DNA of 64,000 nt from an uncultured Alphaproteobacteria bacterium (GTDB taxonomy: Bacteria > Pseudomonadota > Alphaproteobacteria > SP197): NCBI GenBank assembly GCA_943787175.1, contig CALSLK010000006.1, forward strand, positions 186,001 to 250,000. The letters are read 5' to 3'. Positions 26,012-36,564 of this stretch are shown one piece after another. Within the stretch, counting starts at the first letter, position 1; each line of letters opens with the position of its first letter. Position numbers and translations under genes: made by a program. Below the pieces are notes generated by a model. That model was not told where the DNA came from. It saw only the letters and a program-made list of their open reading frames with translations, and ran no database searches.

Positions 26012-26550
26012 ATCAATCCAGCCTGCATCGCTATGACACAAAGGTCCTGATGGGTGACTACATCCGTGCAGGTGCGGGCGCGCTGATTTGTTTCACGCCG
26101 CTGCTCCTCATTGAGGTTGTCAGCGTCTTGGTCTACATCCTTCTGGCTATCGGGGCGGTTTTTACGGTCTTCGGCTTGCGCACGCTGGTGAAGAACATGA
26201 CCAGCGTTGAAATCTCGGCCAACGGCATCAGAACGCTGGGGCCGCTGGCGCGCACCATAGGCTGGTCAGAGCTTTCCGGAATGAAACTTGCATTCTATTC
26301 CATGCGGCGGAATCGGTATGGCGGCAGTATGGACCTTTCGGGGTCGAAAAGTTGGATGGAGCTGAAGTTGCGGGGCACGGGCAACACCATCACGGTGGAT
26401 TCATCACTCGACGGATTTGATACCGTCGTGGCAATTGCCATGGAGGCTGCCCAGGACCGCGAACTGCCGCTGAACGATGTCACGCTCGCCAATCTGGACG
26501 CCATGGGCTTTGCCGTGCGCCAGGGCGCCATGCCGGACGATCATCTATGA
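26008..26550 (+). CDS. Small membrane protein of unknown function
   Basis: About 180 residues from TTG 26008, which overlaps the deacetylase stop (TTGA). ATG 26050, with AAAGG upstream, is the alternative start. Two close hydrophobic helices (ALICFTPLLLIEVVSVLVYILLAIGAVFTVFG) are followed by a soluble domain VEISANGIRTLGPLARTIGWSELSGMKLAFYSMRR...GGSMDLSGSKSWMELKLRG, which resembles the PH-like domains of small bacterial membrane proteins. Overlaps the next ABC gene by four bases, so it may be co-transcribed with both. No family name can be given with confidence. Confidence 0.6.
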   Translation: MNQSSLHRYDTKVLMGDYIRAGAGALICFTPLLLIEVVSVLVYILLAIGAVFTVFGLRTLVKNMTSVEISANGIRTLGPLARTIGWSELSGMKLAFYSMRRNRYGGSMDLSGSKSWMELKLRGTGNTITVDSSLDGFDTVVAIAMEAAQDRELPLNDVTLANLDAMGFAVRQGAMPDDHL

Positions 26551-28429
26551 CGCCGCTGGTCGATATCCGCGATCTCAGGGTGCAGTTCCTGGTGGGCGAC
26601 GGTGCAGTGCAGGCCGTCAAGGGCGTCAGCTTTGCCATTCCCGCCGGCCGCACGCTGGCCCTGGTTGGTGAATCCGGCTCCGGCAAGACCGTCATTTCCC
26701 AAACCCTGATGCGCATTCTGCCGCAGAACGCCGAGATCACGGGCGGCCAGGTTCTGTTCAACGACCCGGCAAAACCCGACGACGCGCCGGTCGATCTGGT
26801 AGCGCTTCCCGCCGACGGCAAGAAGATGCGCCAGATCCGTGGCGGGAGCATCTCGATCATCTTCCAGGAACCCATGACCTCGCTTTCACCGCTCCATACC
26901 GTGGGCGATCAGGTGGGCGAGGCGCTTCTGCTCCATCGCAATTGTTCCAAGCCCGAGGCCAAGGAACTGACGGTCGAGATGTTGCGCCTGGTCGGGTTCC
27001 CCGATCCGGAAAAGGCATGGCGCGCCTATCCCTTTGAACTCTCCGGCGGATTGCGTCAGCGCGCCATGATCTCCATGGCGCTGGTCTGCCGCCCCAGCCT
27101 GCTGATTGCCGACGAACCCACCACCGCGCTGGATGTCACGATCCAGGCGCAGATTCTGAAGCTGATCGCCGATCTGCAGGCCGAACTGGGCATGGCCGTG
27201 CTGATGATCACCCATGATCTGGGCGTGGTGGCCAATGTCGCCGAGGACGTCGTCGTCATGTACCACGGCGAGGTCATGGAGCAGGGCGGTCTGCGGGACA
27301 TCTTCGGTGATCCGCGTCATCCCTATCTGAAGGGTCTTCTGGCTGCAGTGCCGCGGTTCGACATGAAGCCCGGCGAGCGCCTGATCCCCCTGCGCGAGAT
27401 CAAGCAGGACCGTTCCGCCCTGAAACGGCCGGAACGCGAAGCCTGGCCCGAAGGTGCCGATGACCGGATGCTGACCATCGAGCATCTGACCAAGACCTTC
27501 AGCGTGCGCAACAAGGGCTGGCTGGCGCGCGGATCAACCCAGCACCTGGCGGTCGATGACATCAGCTTTGATGTGCGCCGCGGTGAATGCCTGGGTCTGG
27601 TGGGTGAGTCAGGCTGCGGCAAGACCACAACCAGCAAGATGATCATGAAGGCACTGACGCCCGATTCCGGCACGGTGACCTTCAACGACCGGGGCACACC
27701 GGTCGATATCGCTGCACTGGAAGGCGACAAGCTGTTTCGATTACCGCCGCAAGGTGCAGTTCATCTTCCAGGATCCCTTCGGATCGCTGAACCCGCGCAT
27801 GACGGTGTTCGACATCATCTCCGAGCCCCTGGTAATCCACAAGATCGGCACCCCTGCCGAACGCGCCGAGCGCGCCATGGAACTGATGCGTCTGGTTGGT
27901 CTGGATGTGCGCCATCTGCGCCGCTATCCCCCACAGCTTCTCCGGCGGGCAGCGTCAGAGGATCGGCATTGCCCGCGCCCTGGCGCTGGAGCCCGAACTG
28001 CTGATCTGCGACGAGCCGGTCAGCGCGCTGGATGTCTCGATCCAGGCGCAGATCCTGAACCTTCTGAAAGACTTGCAGAAGGAACTGGGTCTCACCTACC
28101 TCTTCATCTCGCACAACCTGGCGGTCATCGACTACATGGCCGACCGCATTGCCGTGATGTGTTCGGGCCGTCTGGTCGAACAGGCCAGCCGCGAGGACAT
28201 CTTCAAGAATCCGGTGCACCCCTATACCAAGGCTCTGCTAGCGGCCGTGCCCGAGCCCAACCCCGATCGCAAGCTGGACCTGACCGCCTTGATGGCGGGC
28301 CGCGCCTCGCTTCCCTCGGCATGGCCCGAGCCTTTCACGGTTGCGGAGGGCACGACCCTGCAGATGATCGATCTGGGCAACGGCCATTTCGTGCGCGCCA
28401 GCGCAAAGCCGGAAGGGATCGCGGCATGA
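26547..28429 (+). pseudogene. Oligopeptide-type ABC transporter double ATPase (DppD-DppF fusion), two frameshifts
   Basis: Two complete ABC ATPase domains in one polypeptide of about 626 residues. First: [30 protein letters not shown], and the peptide-family tail [15 protein letters not shown]. Second: [51 protein letters not shown]. Two +1 insertions break the frame: TTT at about 27735 (removing one T restores FDYRRKVQFIFQDPFGSLNPR) and CCCCC at about 27928-27932 (removing one C restores RYPHSFSGG). All motifs are otherwise intact, which argues for base-calling error. It would power uptake by the following binding protein and permeases. Confidence 0.85.
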
Positions 28430-30331
28430 TCAGACGCCTGATCCTGGCAGCCGCCCTGATTGCCGGCGCAACCCCGAACCTGGCAGCTGCTCAGGCAACC
28501 GAGGTGCCCTATTGGCAGCCCCTGGTCGATACCGTGATCATGCCACCCATGGCCGAGCGCCTGCCCGACAATCCCCATGTCGTGGACGATGGCCGTGAAA
28601 TCGGCGTTTACGGCGGCAACTGGAACATGCTGATCAACCGCAGCCGGGATACCCGCCTGCTGGTCGTGTTCGGTTATGCCCGTCTGGTAGCCTACAACAC
28701 CGAGCTGGAGATCCTTCCCGACATCCTGGAATCCTATGAGGTCGAGGAAGGCCGCATCTTCACCTTCCACCTGCGCGAGGGTCACCGCTGGTCGGACGGC
28801 GAACCCTTCACATCCGAAGACTTCCGCTACTGGTGGGAGGATGTCGCCAACAACGAGGAACTCGCACCAGCGGGCCCGCCGACCCTGCTGATGGTCGACG
28901 ACCAGCCGCCGGTGTTCGAGGTCATCGACGAGACCACGGTGCGTTACACCTGGCACGCACCCAATCCCGACTTCCTGCCCGTGCTGGCCAGCGCAGCGCC
29001 GCTCTTCATCTACCGGCCTGCGCATTTCATGAAGCAGTATCACATCGAACATGGCGACACGGCCCAGATCGAAGCGTGGGTCGATGAGGAAGGCAAGACA
29101 AGCTGGGCTTCGCTCCATAACGCCGTCGACAACATGTACAAGTTCGACAATCCCGCCCTGCCGACGCTGCAGCCCTGGACGATCACGACCGAGGCGCCCG
29201 CACAGCGCTTCATCGGCGAACGCAACGCCTATTACTACAAGGTCGATGCGGCGGGTCAGCAGCTTCCCTATATCGACCGGATCTTCATGAACGTGGTCGA
29301 TTCCAAGCTCATCCCGCTCAAGACCTGGGCCGGTGAATCCGACCTGCAGGCACGCGGCCTTGCCTTCAGCGACTACACCTTCCTGAAGGAGGGCGAGGAG
29401 CACAACGACTACACGGTCAATCTGTGGCGCACCGCGCGCGGTAGCCAGCTTGCCCTGTTCCCCAACCTCAATGTCTCCGACCCGGTCTGGCGCGAGGTGT
29501 TGCGCGACGTCCGCTTCCGCCGCGCCCTGTCGCTGGCCATCAACCGCCACGAGATCAACCAGGTGATCTATTACGGCCTGGGCATCGAGGGCCAGAACAC
29601 CGTGCTGCCGGCCTCACCGCTCTATGAAGCCGAGTACCGCGACGCCTATGCCGCCTTTGATCTGGACGAAGCCAACCGTCTGCTCGACGAGATGGGCCTG
29701 ACGGAACGCGACAGTCAGGGCCTGCGCCTGCTGCCCGATGGCCGCCCGCTGCAGATCATCGTGGAAACCGCGGGCGAAGATCCCGAGGAAACCGACATTC
29801 TGGAGCTGATCCACGATTCCTGGTTGGACGCCGGCGTCAAGGTCTTCTCCAAGCCCCTGCAGCGCGAAGTGCTGCGCAACCGCATCTTTGCCGGCGAAAC
29901 CGTGATGGCGATCTCGTTCGGCTCGGAGAACGGCCTGCCGACCTCCGAAATGAGCCCGGCCGAATATGCGCCGACCAGCCAGCAGCTTCTGCAATGGCCG
30001 CAATGGGGCCAGTACTACGAGACCTCCGGCGCATCGGGCGAACCCGTCGACATGGAAGGGCCCAGGCGCCTGATGGAACTCTACGGAGAATGGCGCGGCG
30101 CCGAGAGTCCGGAAGCCCGCCGCGCGATCTGGCACGAGATTCTCGAGATCTATGCCGAGGGCGTCTACACCATCGGCCTGGTTGCAGGCACGCTTCAGCC
30201 CGTCGTCGTCACCAACCGCATGCACAACGTCCCGAACCGAGGGCATCTTCAACTGGGACCCCGGCGCGCAGTTCGGCATGTACCAGCCCGAAACCTTCTT
30301 CTACACCGACGGTGAGGACGGGCGGCCATGA
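28426..30331 (+). pseudogene. ABC transporter substrate-binding protein (SBP family 5), late frameshift
   Basis: Begins at ATG 28426, overlapping the ATPase stop, with a signal peptide ([20 protein letters not shown]). Family-5 features: LPDILESYEVEEGRIFTFHLREGHRWSDGEPFTSEDFRYWWEDV, VRFRRALSLAINRHEINQVIYYGLG and the long C-terminal helical part. It would bind peptide-like or opine-like solutes in the periplasm. At about 30238 one extra C shifts the frame; removing it gives EGIFNWDPGAQFGMYQPETFFYT and a stop at 30329-30331 that overlaps the permease start at 30328. About 635 residues when repaired. The long, acidic form resembles family members annotated for peptides, but substrate is unknown. 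Confidence 0.88.
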
Positions 30332-31330
30332 TCGGCTATCTCGCCCACCGCATCATGCTGATGGTGCCCACGCTGATCGGCATCAGCCTGATCACGTTCA
30401 TCATCATCCAGCTGCCGCCCGGCGATTTCCTCTCGACCATGATCGCCGAGTGTGAAGCCCAGGGGGAATCGAGCTGCAAGGAACAGGTTGCCGTGCTGAC
30501 CGAGGAGTTCGGCCTCGATAAGCCGGTCTGGCAGCAATACCTGATCTGGGTCGGCCGATCTGCTGCAAGGCAACATGGGCATCAGCTTCGAATACAACAA
30601 GCCGGTGGCCGAAGTGATCGGCGAGAGCCTCTACCTCACCATCATCGTTGCCGGTTCCACCATCATCTTCACCTGGGTTGTCGCCTTCCCGATCGGCGTC
30701 TATTCGGCCACGCACCAGTATTCCTGGGGCGATCACGGGCTCACCCTGCTGGGTTTCCTGGGCCTGGCCACGCCCAACTTCCTGCTGGCGCTGGTCATGC
30801 TGTTCCTGGCGAATGTCTGGTTCGGGACTTCGATCGGCGGCCTGATGGACCCGCAATATGTCGATCAGCCCTGGACCTGGGGCAAGTTCGTCTCGGTCCT
30901 GGAGCATCTGTGGATCCCCGTCGTCGTCATCGGCACGTCGGGCACCGCGGGCCTGATCCGGCGTCTGCGCGCCAACCTGCTGGATGAGCTCCAGAAGCAG
31001 TATGTCGTCACCGCGCGCGCCAAGGGCCTGTCGCCCGGCAAGGCGCTGGTGAAGTACCCGCTGCGCATGGCGCTCAACCCCTTCATTGCCGATATCGGCA
31101 ACCTGCTGCCGCAGGTGATTTCCGGCGCGGTCATCGTTTCGGTCGTGCTGTCGCTGCCGACCACCGGCCCCATCCTGCTGCGCGCGCTCCAGACCCAGGA
31201 CATGTTCCTGGCCGGTTCGTTCCTGATGTGCCTGGCCTTCCTGACCGTGATCGGCGTCCTGATCTCGCGACTCTGCTGCTGGCCGTGCTCGATCCGCGGA
31301 TCCGGCTTGCCGGGGGAGCGGGTGCACTGA
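30328..31330 (+). pseudogene. Oligopeptide-type ABC permease 1 (DppB-like), frameshifted
   Basis: Starts MIGYLAHRIMLMVPTLIGISLITFIIIQLPPGDF, typical of DppB permeases, with about six membrane helices and the EAA loop QKQYVVTARAKGLSPGKALVKYPLRMAL. Frame breaks: an extra C at about 30561-30565 (repair gives WVGDLLQGNMGISFEYNKPV); an indel near 31262 (repair gives LLLAVLDPRIRLAG); and one extra G in GGGGG near 31313-31317 (repair gives ERVH and the stop at 31328-31330). About 334 residues when repaired. Followed after two bases by the second permease. Confidence 0.85.
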
Positions 31331-31332
31331 CG

Positions 31333-32513
31333 ATGACCGACACGACCCCAACCCATCGGGCAACATCTCCGCGTTACGTCAACGAAGACCCGTGGGACGC
31401 CAATGCGGTCGAGGCGCTGACGCCGGCCCAGGAAAAGTTCTATCTGGCCAACCAGTGGACGCTGATGTGGTGGAAGTTCCGCCGCCACAAGCTTGCGGTC
31501 TGGTCGGGCGTGCTGCTGATCATGACCTTCGGATCGATCCTGATCTCGCGAAATCCTGGCGCCCTACAACCTGCATTCGCGCAACACCGACTTTCCTTTA
31601 TGCCCCGCCCCAGATGGTGCGCATCTTCCACGAGGGCGAGTCTGGTGCGCCCGTTTGTCTATGGCTTCGACTATCGCCTCGACATGGAAACGCTCGAGCG
31701 ATCTACACGCCCAACAAGGACCAGGTGCAGCCCATCCGGTTCTTCTGCCTGGGCGATCGATTACGAATTCTGGGGCCTGATCGACGGCAGCTTTCCACAT
31801 CATCTGTCCCGCAGAGGACGGCACGCTGTTCCTTCTGGGCACCGACCGGCTGGGCCGCGACATGCTCTCGCGCATTCTCTATGGCGCGCGCATTTCGCTC
31901 ACCGTCGGCCTGATTCGGCATTGCGATCAGCTTCCTGCTGGGGGTCATCCTGGGCGGTCTCTCGGGCTATTACGGCGGCTGGATCGATTCGGCCGTGCAG
32001 CGCCTGATCGAGATCATCCGCAGCTTCCCGGAACTGCCGCTTGTGGATGGCGCTCTCGGCCAGCCTGCCGGTGACCTGGAGTCCGATCTGGTCTATTTCG
32101 GCATCACGATCATTCTGGGCCTGTTCGACTGGACCGGGCTTGCGCGCGCCGTGCGCTCCAAGCTGCTGGCCCTGCGCGAGGAGGATTTCGCCACCGCCGC
32201 CGTGCTGATGGGCGCCAAGCCCAAGCGCGTCATCTTCCGCCATCTGATGCCCAGCTTCACCAGCCATCTGATCGCCTCGGCCACGCTCTCGATCCCCAGC
32301 ATGATCCTGGGCGAAACCGCCCTGTCGTTCCTGGGCTTGGGCCTGCGCCCGCCGATCACCAGTTGGGGCGTGCTGCTGAACGAAGCCCAGAACATCAACG
32401 TCGTCGCGCTCTACCCCTGGCTGATGCTGCCCGTGGTACCGGTGATCATCGTCGTGCTGGCCTTCAACTTCCTGGGCGACGGCCTGCGCGACGCGGCTGA
32501 CCCCTACAAGTAG
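31333..32513 (+). pseudogene. Oligopeptide-type ABC permease 2 (DppC-like), frameshifted
   Basis: ATG 31333 opens MTDTTPTHRATSPRYVNEDP then FYLANQWTLMWWKFRRHKLAVWSGVLLIMTF, a DppC-type N-terminus. Later pieces in three frames: APPQMVRIFHEGE, FVYGFDYRLDMETLER, GTDRLGRDMLSRILYGARISLTVGL, LIEIIRSFPELPL, then the EAA loop EEDFATAAVLMGAKPKRVIFRHLMP, SMILGETALSFLGLGL, ending FNFLGDGLRDAADPYK. At least five indels (about 31550, 31640, 31700-31760, 31915, 32045-32090). The order of pieces is fully collinear with the family, so the gene is probably intact in the cell and damaged in the sequence. Confidence 0.82.
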
Positions 32514-32540
32514 CAGTGCAGCGATACGCTCTGCTTTGAT

Positions 32541-32698
32541 CCGTCTTGGCCCCACTTTATGGGGCCATCCATCCCGTAGCCGTTTCACGCGTGCAGGAGG
32601 GTGAACCCTGGGCGCAAAACGATGGCAGATCGAACGTTCTGTCTGCGAGCGGTGTGGGAATCGGAGATGGATCACCCGGTCAAGCCGGGTGACGACGG
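32541..32698. repeat. Dispersed palindromic repeat, copy 1
   Basis: Starts CCGTCTTGGCCCCACTTTATGG, with the hairpin GGCCCCA-CTTTA-TGGGGCC, then CATCCATCCCGT, and ends with GGATCACCCGGTCAAGCC and GGGTGACGACGG. The outer ends are roughly complementary (CCGTC ... GACGG). The same two-ended plan is found at 63398-63512 in the same orientation, with an unrelated middle. Such palindromic elements are common between genes in alphaproteobacteria. Confidence 0.6.
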
Positions 32699-32712
32699 AA
32701 GACAAAAGTCGC

Positions 32713-33009
32713 CTAGCGCATCCGCCACACGATCATCAGGACGAACATCAGCATGGCGCCGACGAAGTGCCAGGGGGTCATGCCGCCCCACAGGACCGCG
32801 AGCGCCAGGGCGAGTGCCAGGGGCAGGCCGACACAGCCGGTCAGGCCGCCGAACAGGCGCAGCCAGTCGTTGAGCACCTCCAGCGTGAAACGGGTCACGC
32901 CGCGCGGCAGGTTCTCAGGAATCGGGATGCGCGCCTTGAAGAACACCATCCAGATGCTGACGGCGATTACGGCAAGGCAACCAAGGAAAATGATGGTGGC
33001 GTCGTTCAT
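32713..33009 (-). CDS. Small membrane protein of unknown function
   Basis: 98 residues from ATG 33009 (MNDATIIFLGCLAVIAVSIWMVFF). One N-terminal membrane helix, a polar middle (KARIPIPENLPRGVTRFTLEVLNDWLRLF) and a C-terminal hydrophobic half of one or two helices (CVGLPLALALALAVLWGG, FVGAMLMFVLMIVW). I do not recognise a family. It is on the same strand as the SDR gene downstream of it in reading direction, with an 82-base gap, so co-transcription is possible. Confidence 0.55.
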   Translation of the reverse strand: MNDATIIFLGCLAVIAVSIWMVFFKARIPIPENLPRGVTRFTLEVLNDWLRLFGGLTGCVGLPLALALALAVLWGGMTPWHFVGAMLMFVLMIVWRMR

Positions 33010-33091
33010 GGCGCCATTGTGGCGCACAGCGCCCGTCTGGCAAGCCGATTCACCAAGGCGTGAACCGGCCACCGCCCTACCTGATTGCGCA

Positions 33092-33903
33092 TCAGCGGTT
33101 CGCCGACATCATGCCCGGACCCGCGTCCTTCAGCATGTCCATGGAAGGATAATCGAGCACCATCAGCCCGCCATCGACAATCAGGGTCTGGCCGGTAACG
33201 AAGCTGGCTTCGTCGCTCGCCAGAAACAGCACGGCTGCTGCGATCTCTGCCGGGGTTCCCATGCGGTTGAAGGCCGAGGGCGGAAGGGCCCAGTCACCAC
33301 CGCCCGAAGGCGGTGCTTCGGCATCGCGTTCGGTCGCGATCCAGCCCGGCGAGACACCGTTGCAGCGCACACCATGGGGTCCGCCTTCGGCGGCAAAACT
33401 CCTCACCAGCGCCTCGACCCCGGCCTTGGCGATGCCATAGGTGCCCCAGTTGCCGTGCCATGTGGCGGTGGATGAGGTGCATACGATGCTGCCTTTGGTT
33501 TCAATCAGGTGGGGCATGGCATAGGCGGTGGCGAACCAGGGCGCATCCAGATTGGGGCCGCGCAGCTTGTCCCAGCGCACGCCCGGCGGGTCGCTGTCTT
33601 CCACCCCGGCGCGCCTGCCGCCCACGCCGGCATTGTTGATCAGAATGTCGATCCGCCCGAATCGCGCGACGACGTCGGCGACCATGGCCCTGACCTCGGA
33701 CTCGACTGCGAGAGGTCGCAGGAGATAGAACGCGGCATCCGCGCCCCTGGCCTGTTCCTCATCGCCAGCACCGCCTGACCTTTGTCGGCGTTCCGCGCAA
33801 CGATCGCCACGGCAGCCCCTTCGGCCACGAACCGCGCAACGATGCCGCGCCCGATGCCCGAATTCCCGCCCGTGATCAGCGCCACCTTGCCCTTGAGCCG
33901 CAT
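33092..33903 (-). pseudogene. Short-chain dehydrogenase/reductase (SDR), frameshifted
   Basis: ATG 33903 (GGGAGGAGACC upstream) opens MRLKGKVALITGGNSGIGRGI, the SDR cofactor loop GxxxGIG. After about 50 residues the frame breaks (about 33720-33790, more than one indel), then continues in another frame: VVARFGRIDILINNAGVGG, SSTATWHGNWGTYGIAKAGVEALVRSFAAE (Tyr-x3-Lys), HGVRCNGVSPGWIATE, FLASDEASFVTGQTLIVDGG. Catalytic Ser, Tyr and Lys are all present. Classical NAD(P)-dependent oxidoreductase of about 270 residues once repaired; substrate unknown. The unusually acidic C-terminus ends PGMMSANR. Confidence 0.82.
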
Positions 33904-33968
33904 GGTCTCCTCCCTTGTCATTGTCAGGGCCCCACCATAGCGGCGGCAGCCGGCGCGCGTGGAAGCGA

Positions 33969-34251
33969 TCAGTGGCGGAGGCGCCAGAGGATGATGCCCA
34001 GGACAAGCACGACGATGGGGACCGCGAATGGACAGCAGACCAACCGCAGGGCCACCGCCGGTGAGCAGGATCACAAGAAGGGCGCCGCCGACAAAAAAGA
34101 TGATCGCGGCCAGGCCCAGGAGTTCCACGCCGATCGCGCTGACCAGTCCTGCAACAACCTCAGAAGGGCTCCTGTCACGCACCGCATGCCAGATGCTGAA
34201 GCCGACGACCGCAAGCATGCCGCCAATGGAAAGAAGCAGCCAGATATCCAT
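33969..34251 (-). pseudogene. Small membrane protein with a frameshift
   Basis: Starts MDIWLLLSIGGMLAVVGFSIW, then HAVRDRSPSEVVAGLVSAIGVELLGLAAIIFFVGGALLVILLTGGG. The frame then changes near 34030-34055; the other frame gives PFAVPIVVLVLGIILWRLRH and a stop at 33969-33971. The span of 283 bases is one more than a multiple of three, consistent with a single inserted base. Three or four membrane helices, about 93 residues; no family recognised. It precedes the SDR gene on the same strand and follows the cyclase gene by 9 bases. Confidence 0.5.
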
Positions 34252-34260
34252 GGGGCAGGT

Positions 34261-35615
34261 CTATGCCGGAAGGATGCCGACATCCATGTCGACCGCGACG
34301 CCTTCGACCCTGACCAGTTCCTCGATCGTCAGGCCGTGACCGGCAAAGCCCTGGCGCTGGGCCAGGATGAGGGCGTCGTTGGTGACCGACAGGCGGGCAC
34401 CGCGGGTCTTGCAGTGTTTTTCCAGCTTGGCCGCCAGGTTCACGGCATCGCCGATGACGGTGTATTCCAGCCGGGTTTCATCACCCACCGCGCCGAACAC
34501 CACAGTGCCGGTGGCAAGGCCCATGCCCCAGGCGAGCAGGCGCTGTTCGCGCGCGGCGCGGCGCGCGTTCCAGGCGGTCATCTTGGCATCGATTTCCAGC
34601 GCGGCGGCAAGCGCATCGGCAGCAAAGGTGTCGGTCGCGTTGGCGGCCCCGAAGGTTGCCATGACGCCGTCGCCCATGAACTTGTCGATCGCCCCGCCAT
34701 GGGCCTGCACCGTGGGCACCACGACGCCCTGGTAACGCGACAGCATGTCCACCGTCTGGTTCGGTCCGATGCGCTGGGAGAGCGCCGTGAACCCGCGCAG
34801 GTCGACGAACAGGATGGCGGCTTCGCGCAGCACGCCTTCGCCGGGTTTCACGATGTCCTGGCTGTGGGTGATCTTCTCGGCGATCTCGGGCGAGAAGAAG
34901 CGCGAGAGGTCCTCTGCCGCCTGGCTTTCCGAAACCGACCGGATGAGCTGTTTGCGCGCGCGCGTCAGCGCGATCACCAGCACGGCCGGTCACCAGGATG
35001 ATGGAGAGAATCTTATCCATCTCTCCACCGATCAGGATGTCGCTGGACGAGAGGTAATGAATGTAATCGCGGTGTAATCGCGCTGGGCTCGGAATCAACC
35101 AGGATGGCATTGGCCAGCATGGCCAGCCAGCCGATCACGGCAACAGCACCTGCCATGGCCACGTATCGGGGGTCAAAGCGCAGGGCACGCAACGCAATCA
35201 GCCCGAAGATATAGAGCATGGTCGGGCCTTTGAGCGAAAAGCCCGGCGGCTGCATGTACTGGATATGGAAACTCCAGATCGTGATCAGCAGCACGGACAT
35301 GTCGACCACGATCGAGATCACGATCATCCAGGCCGGAAGCTTGTGAGCGTAGGCCAGACCCAGACGCAGAAGCGTAAACCCGAAATAGGCGCCCAGCGCC
35401 CAGGGCACAGGCTCGAACATGGCGTCGTCAGGAAAGGTCTTGCGGGCGGCGCTGTAGAGCCCGGCAAACAGGATGATGCCGACCATCTGGACCCAGCCGA
35501 TCAGGATCTCGCTTTCGGCCTGGTCCTCTTCGATCTGGCGCTTTACGCGATCGGGCAGGCCGCCCTCGACAGGCGGTCCCAGCAACATGGTCATCATTCG
35601 CTGGGCCAGATTCAC
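34261..35615 (-). pseudogene. Membrane adenylate/guanylate cyclase, frameshifted
   Basis: N-terminal half (from 35615): a membrane domain with about six helices (EILIGWVQMVGIILFAGLY, WALGAYFGFTLLRLGLAYA, MIVISIVVDMSVLLITIWSF, TMLYIFGLIALRALRF, AMAGAVAVIGWLAMLANAIL). The C-terminal class III cyclase domain follows in another frame: AAILFVDLRGFTALSQR (metal Asp), VVPTVQAHGGAIDKFMGDGVMATFG (second Asp), GLATGTVVFGAVGDETRLEYTVIGDAVNLAAKLE. The frame is broken near 35060-35075 and again near 34985, which can be bridged by DYIHYLSSSDILIGGEMDKILSIILV. About 450 residues. Its product could feed the cyclic-nucleotide-binding protein at 16442, an inference without proof. Confidence 0.82.
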
Positions 35616-35709
35616 CGGTACCGTCCTTTGCAGACGATCTTGTATACCGCGTATCGCGATAACCCGGCGTCATAACTGCGTGTCAGCGTCGTGATGCCCC
35701 GTGCCGTCT

Positions 35710-36564
35710 TCATCGCCGCTGCAGCCACAGGCTTGTTTCCATCGCGCCGGTCGGCATGGGCAGCGCGCCAACCGGGCTTGCCGCAAGCTTATCGACCTGA
35801 CGGGTTGCCATGTAGCGGCTGGAAAACAGCGGCTGCCATGCGCCCGAGGTCAGAAGCGGCAGGACAGCGAGCTGTTCGTTGTAGCCCCGCCAGTCCCACG
35901 ATGCCGGATAGTCATCGGGCAGGAAGATATCGTGGATATGGACCAGCACGCCGTGGGGTAGTTCCGGCAGGACGCGGTTGAACAGCAGGTCGACATCGGA
36001 ACCGGGCATGGCGATGTGGCTGGAATCGATGAACAGGATGTCACCGGGCGTCAGCGCGGCAAAGATGGCTGTGTCGGCCCGGTGCACGGGTTCACGCACG
36101 ATGTCGATATCCAGCGTATCGATGGCGGCACGCGGTGCGGGATCGATGGCGGTCAGGCGTGTGACCAGCCTGCCGTCGCTGATGGCACGCGCCATGAACC
36201 GGGTGCTGTGGCCTGATCCCACTTCGACGATGCGGGAAGGTTCAGCAGCCCGCACCATGGAATAGGCAATGGCGGCATCCATGCGGGGAAACCAGTCCTG
36301 GTTCCAGCGCGGACCTGGTGCCGGATCATCTGCGCCGATGGCCGCAAGGTCGCCGGCAAAGTCGCCGGCCTTCGACAGGGTGGCAGCAAACACCGCTGCA
36401 TGATCGTGGAACAGCCGCTCGATCGCCTCATAGGGCGCGCGGGCACCGGGACCCGGCAAGGTATCGGCATAACGATAGGGAATGAAGAACCCGCGCCGGG
36501 CCATACCGGTGATCGTGGCAAGGCCCAGACCCATCCGGCGCAAGTTCGTGCGTATGCCGCTCAC
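35710..36564 (-). CDS. Class I SAM-dependent methyltransferase
   Basis: 284 residues. Motif I appears as SRIVEVGSGHSTRFMARAI, with downstream LTAIDPAPRAAID and GDILFIDSSHIAMPGSDVDLLFNRVLPELPHGVLVHIHDIFLPDDYPASW, typical of the TylF/cephalosporin-hydroxylase-like methyltransferase group that often acts on sugars. Substrate not known. Its start overlaps the stop of the metallo-beta-lactamase gene by four bases (ATGA), so the two are coupled. It follows the frameshift-rich region but is itself intact. Confidence 0.78.
   Translation of the reverse strand: MSGIRTNLRRMGLGLATITGMARRGFFIPYRYADTLPGPGARAPYEAIERLFHDHAAVFAATLSKAGDFAGDLAAIGADDPAPGPRWNQDWFPRMDAAIAYSMVRAAEPSRIVEVGSGHSTRFMARAISDGRLVTRLTAIDPAPRAAIDTLDIDIVREPVHRADTAIFAALTPGDILFIDSSHIAMPGSDVDLLFNRVLPELPHGVLVHIHDIFLPDDYPASWDWRGYNEQLAVLPLLTSGAWQPLFSSRYMATRQVDKLAASPVGALPMPTGAMETSLWLQRR

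Noticed and set aside
28222-29550. A 442-residue antisense open frame over the binding-protein gene
   Set aside because: Shadow of a well-conserved substrate-binding protein in high-GC DNA; no domain or Shine-Dalgarno.
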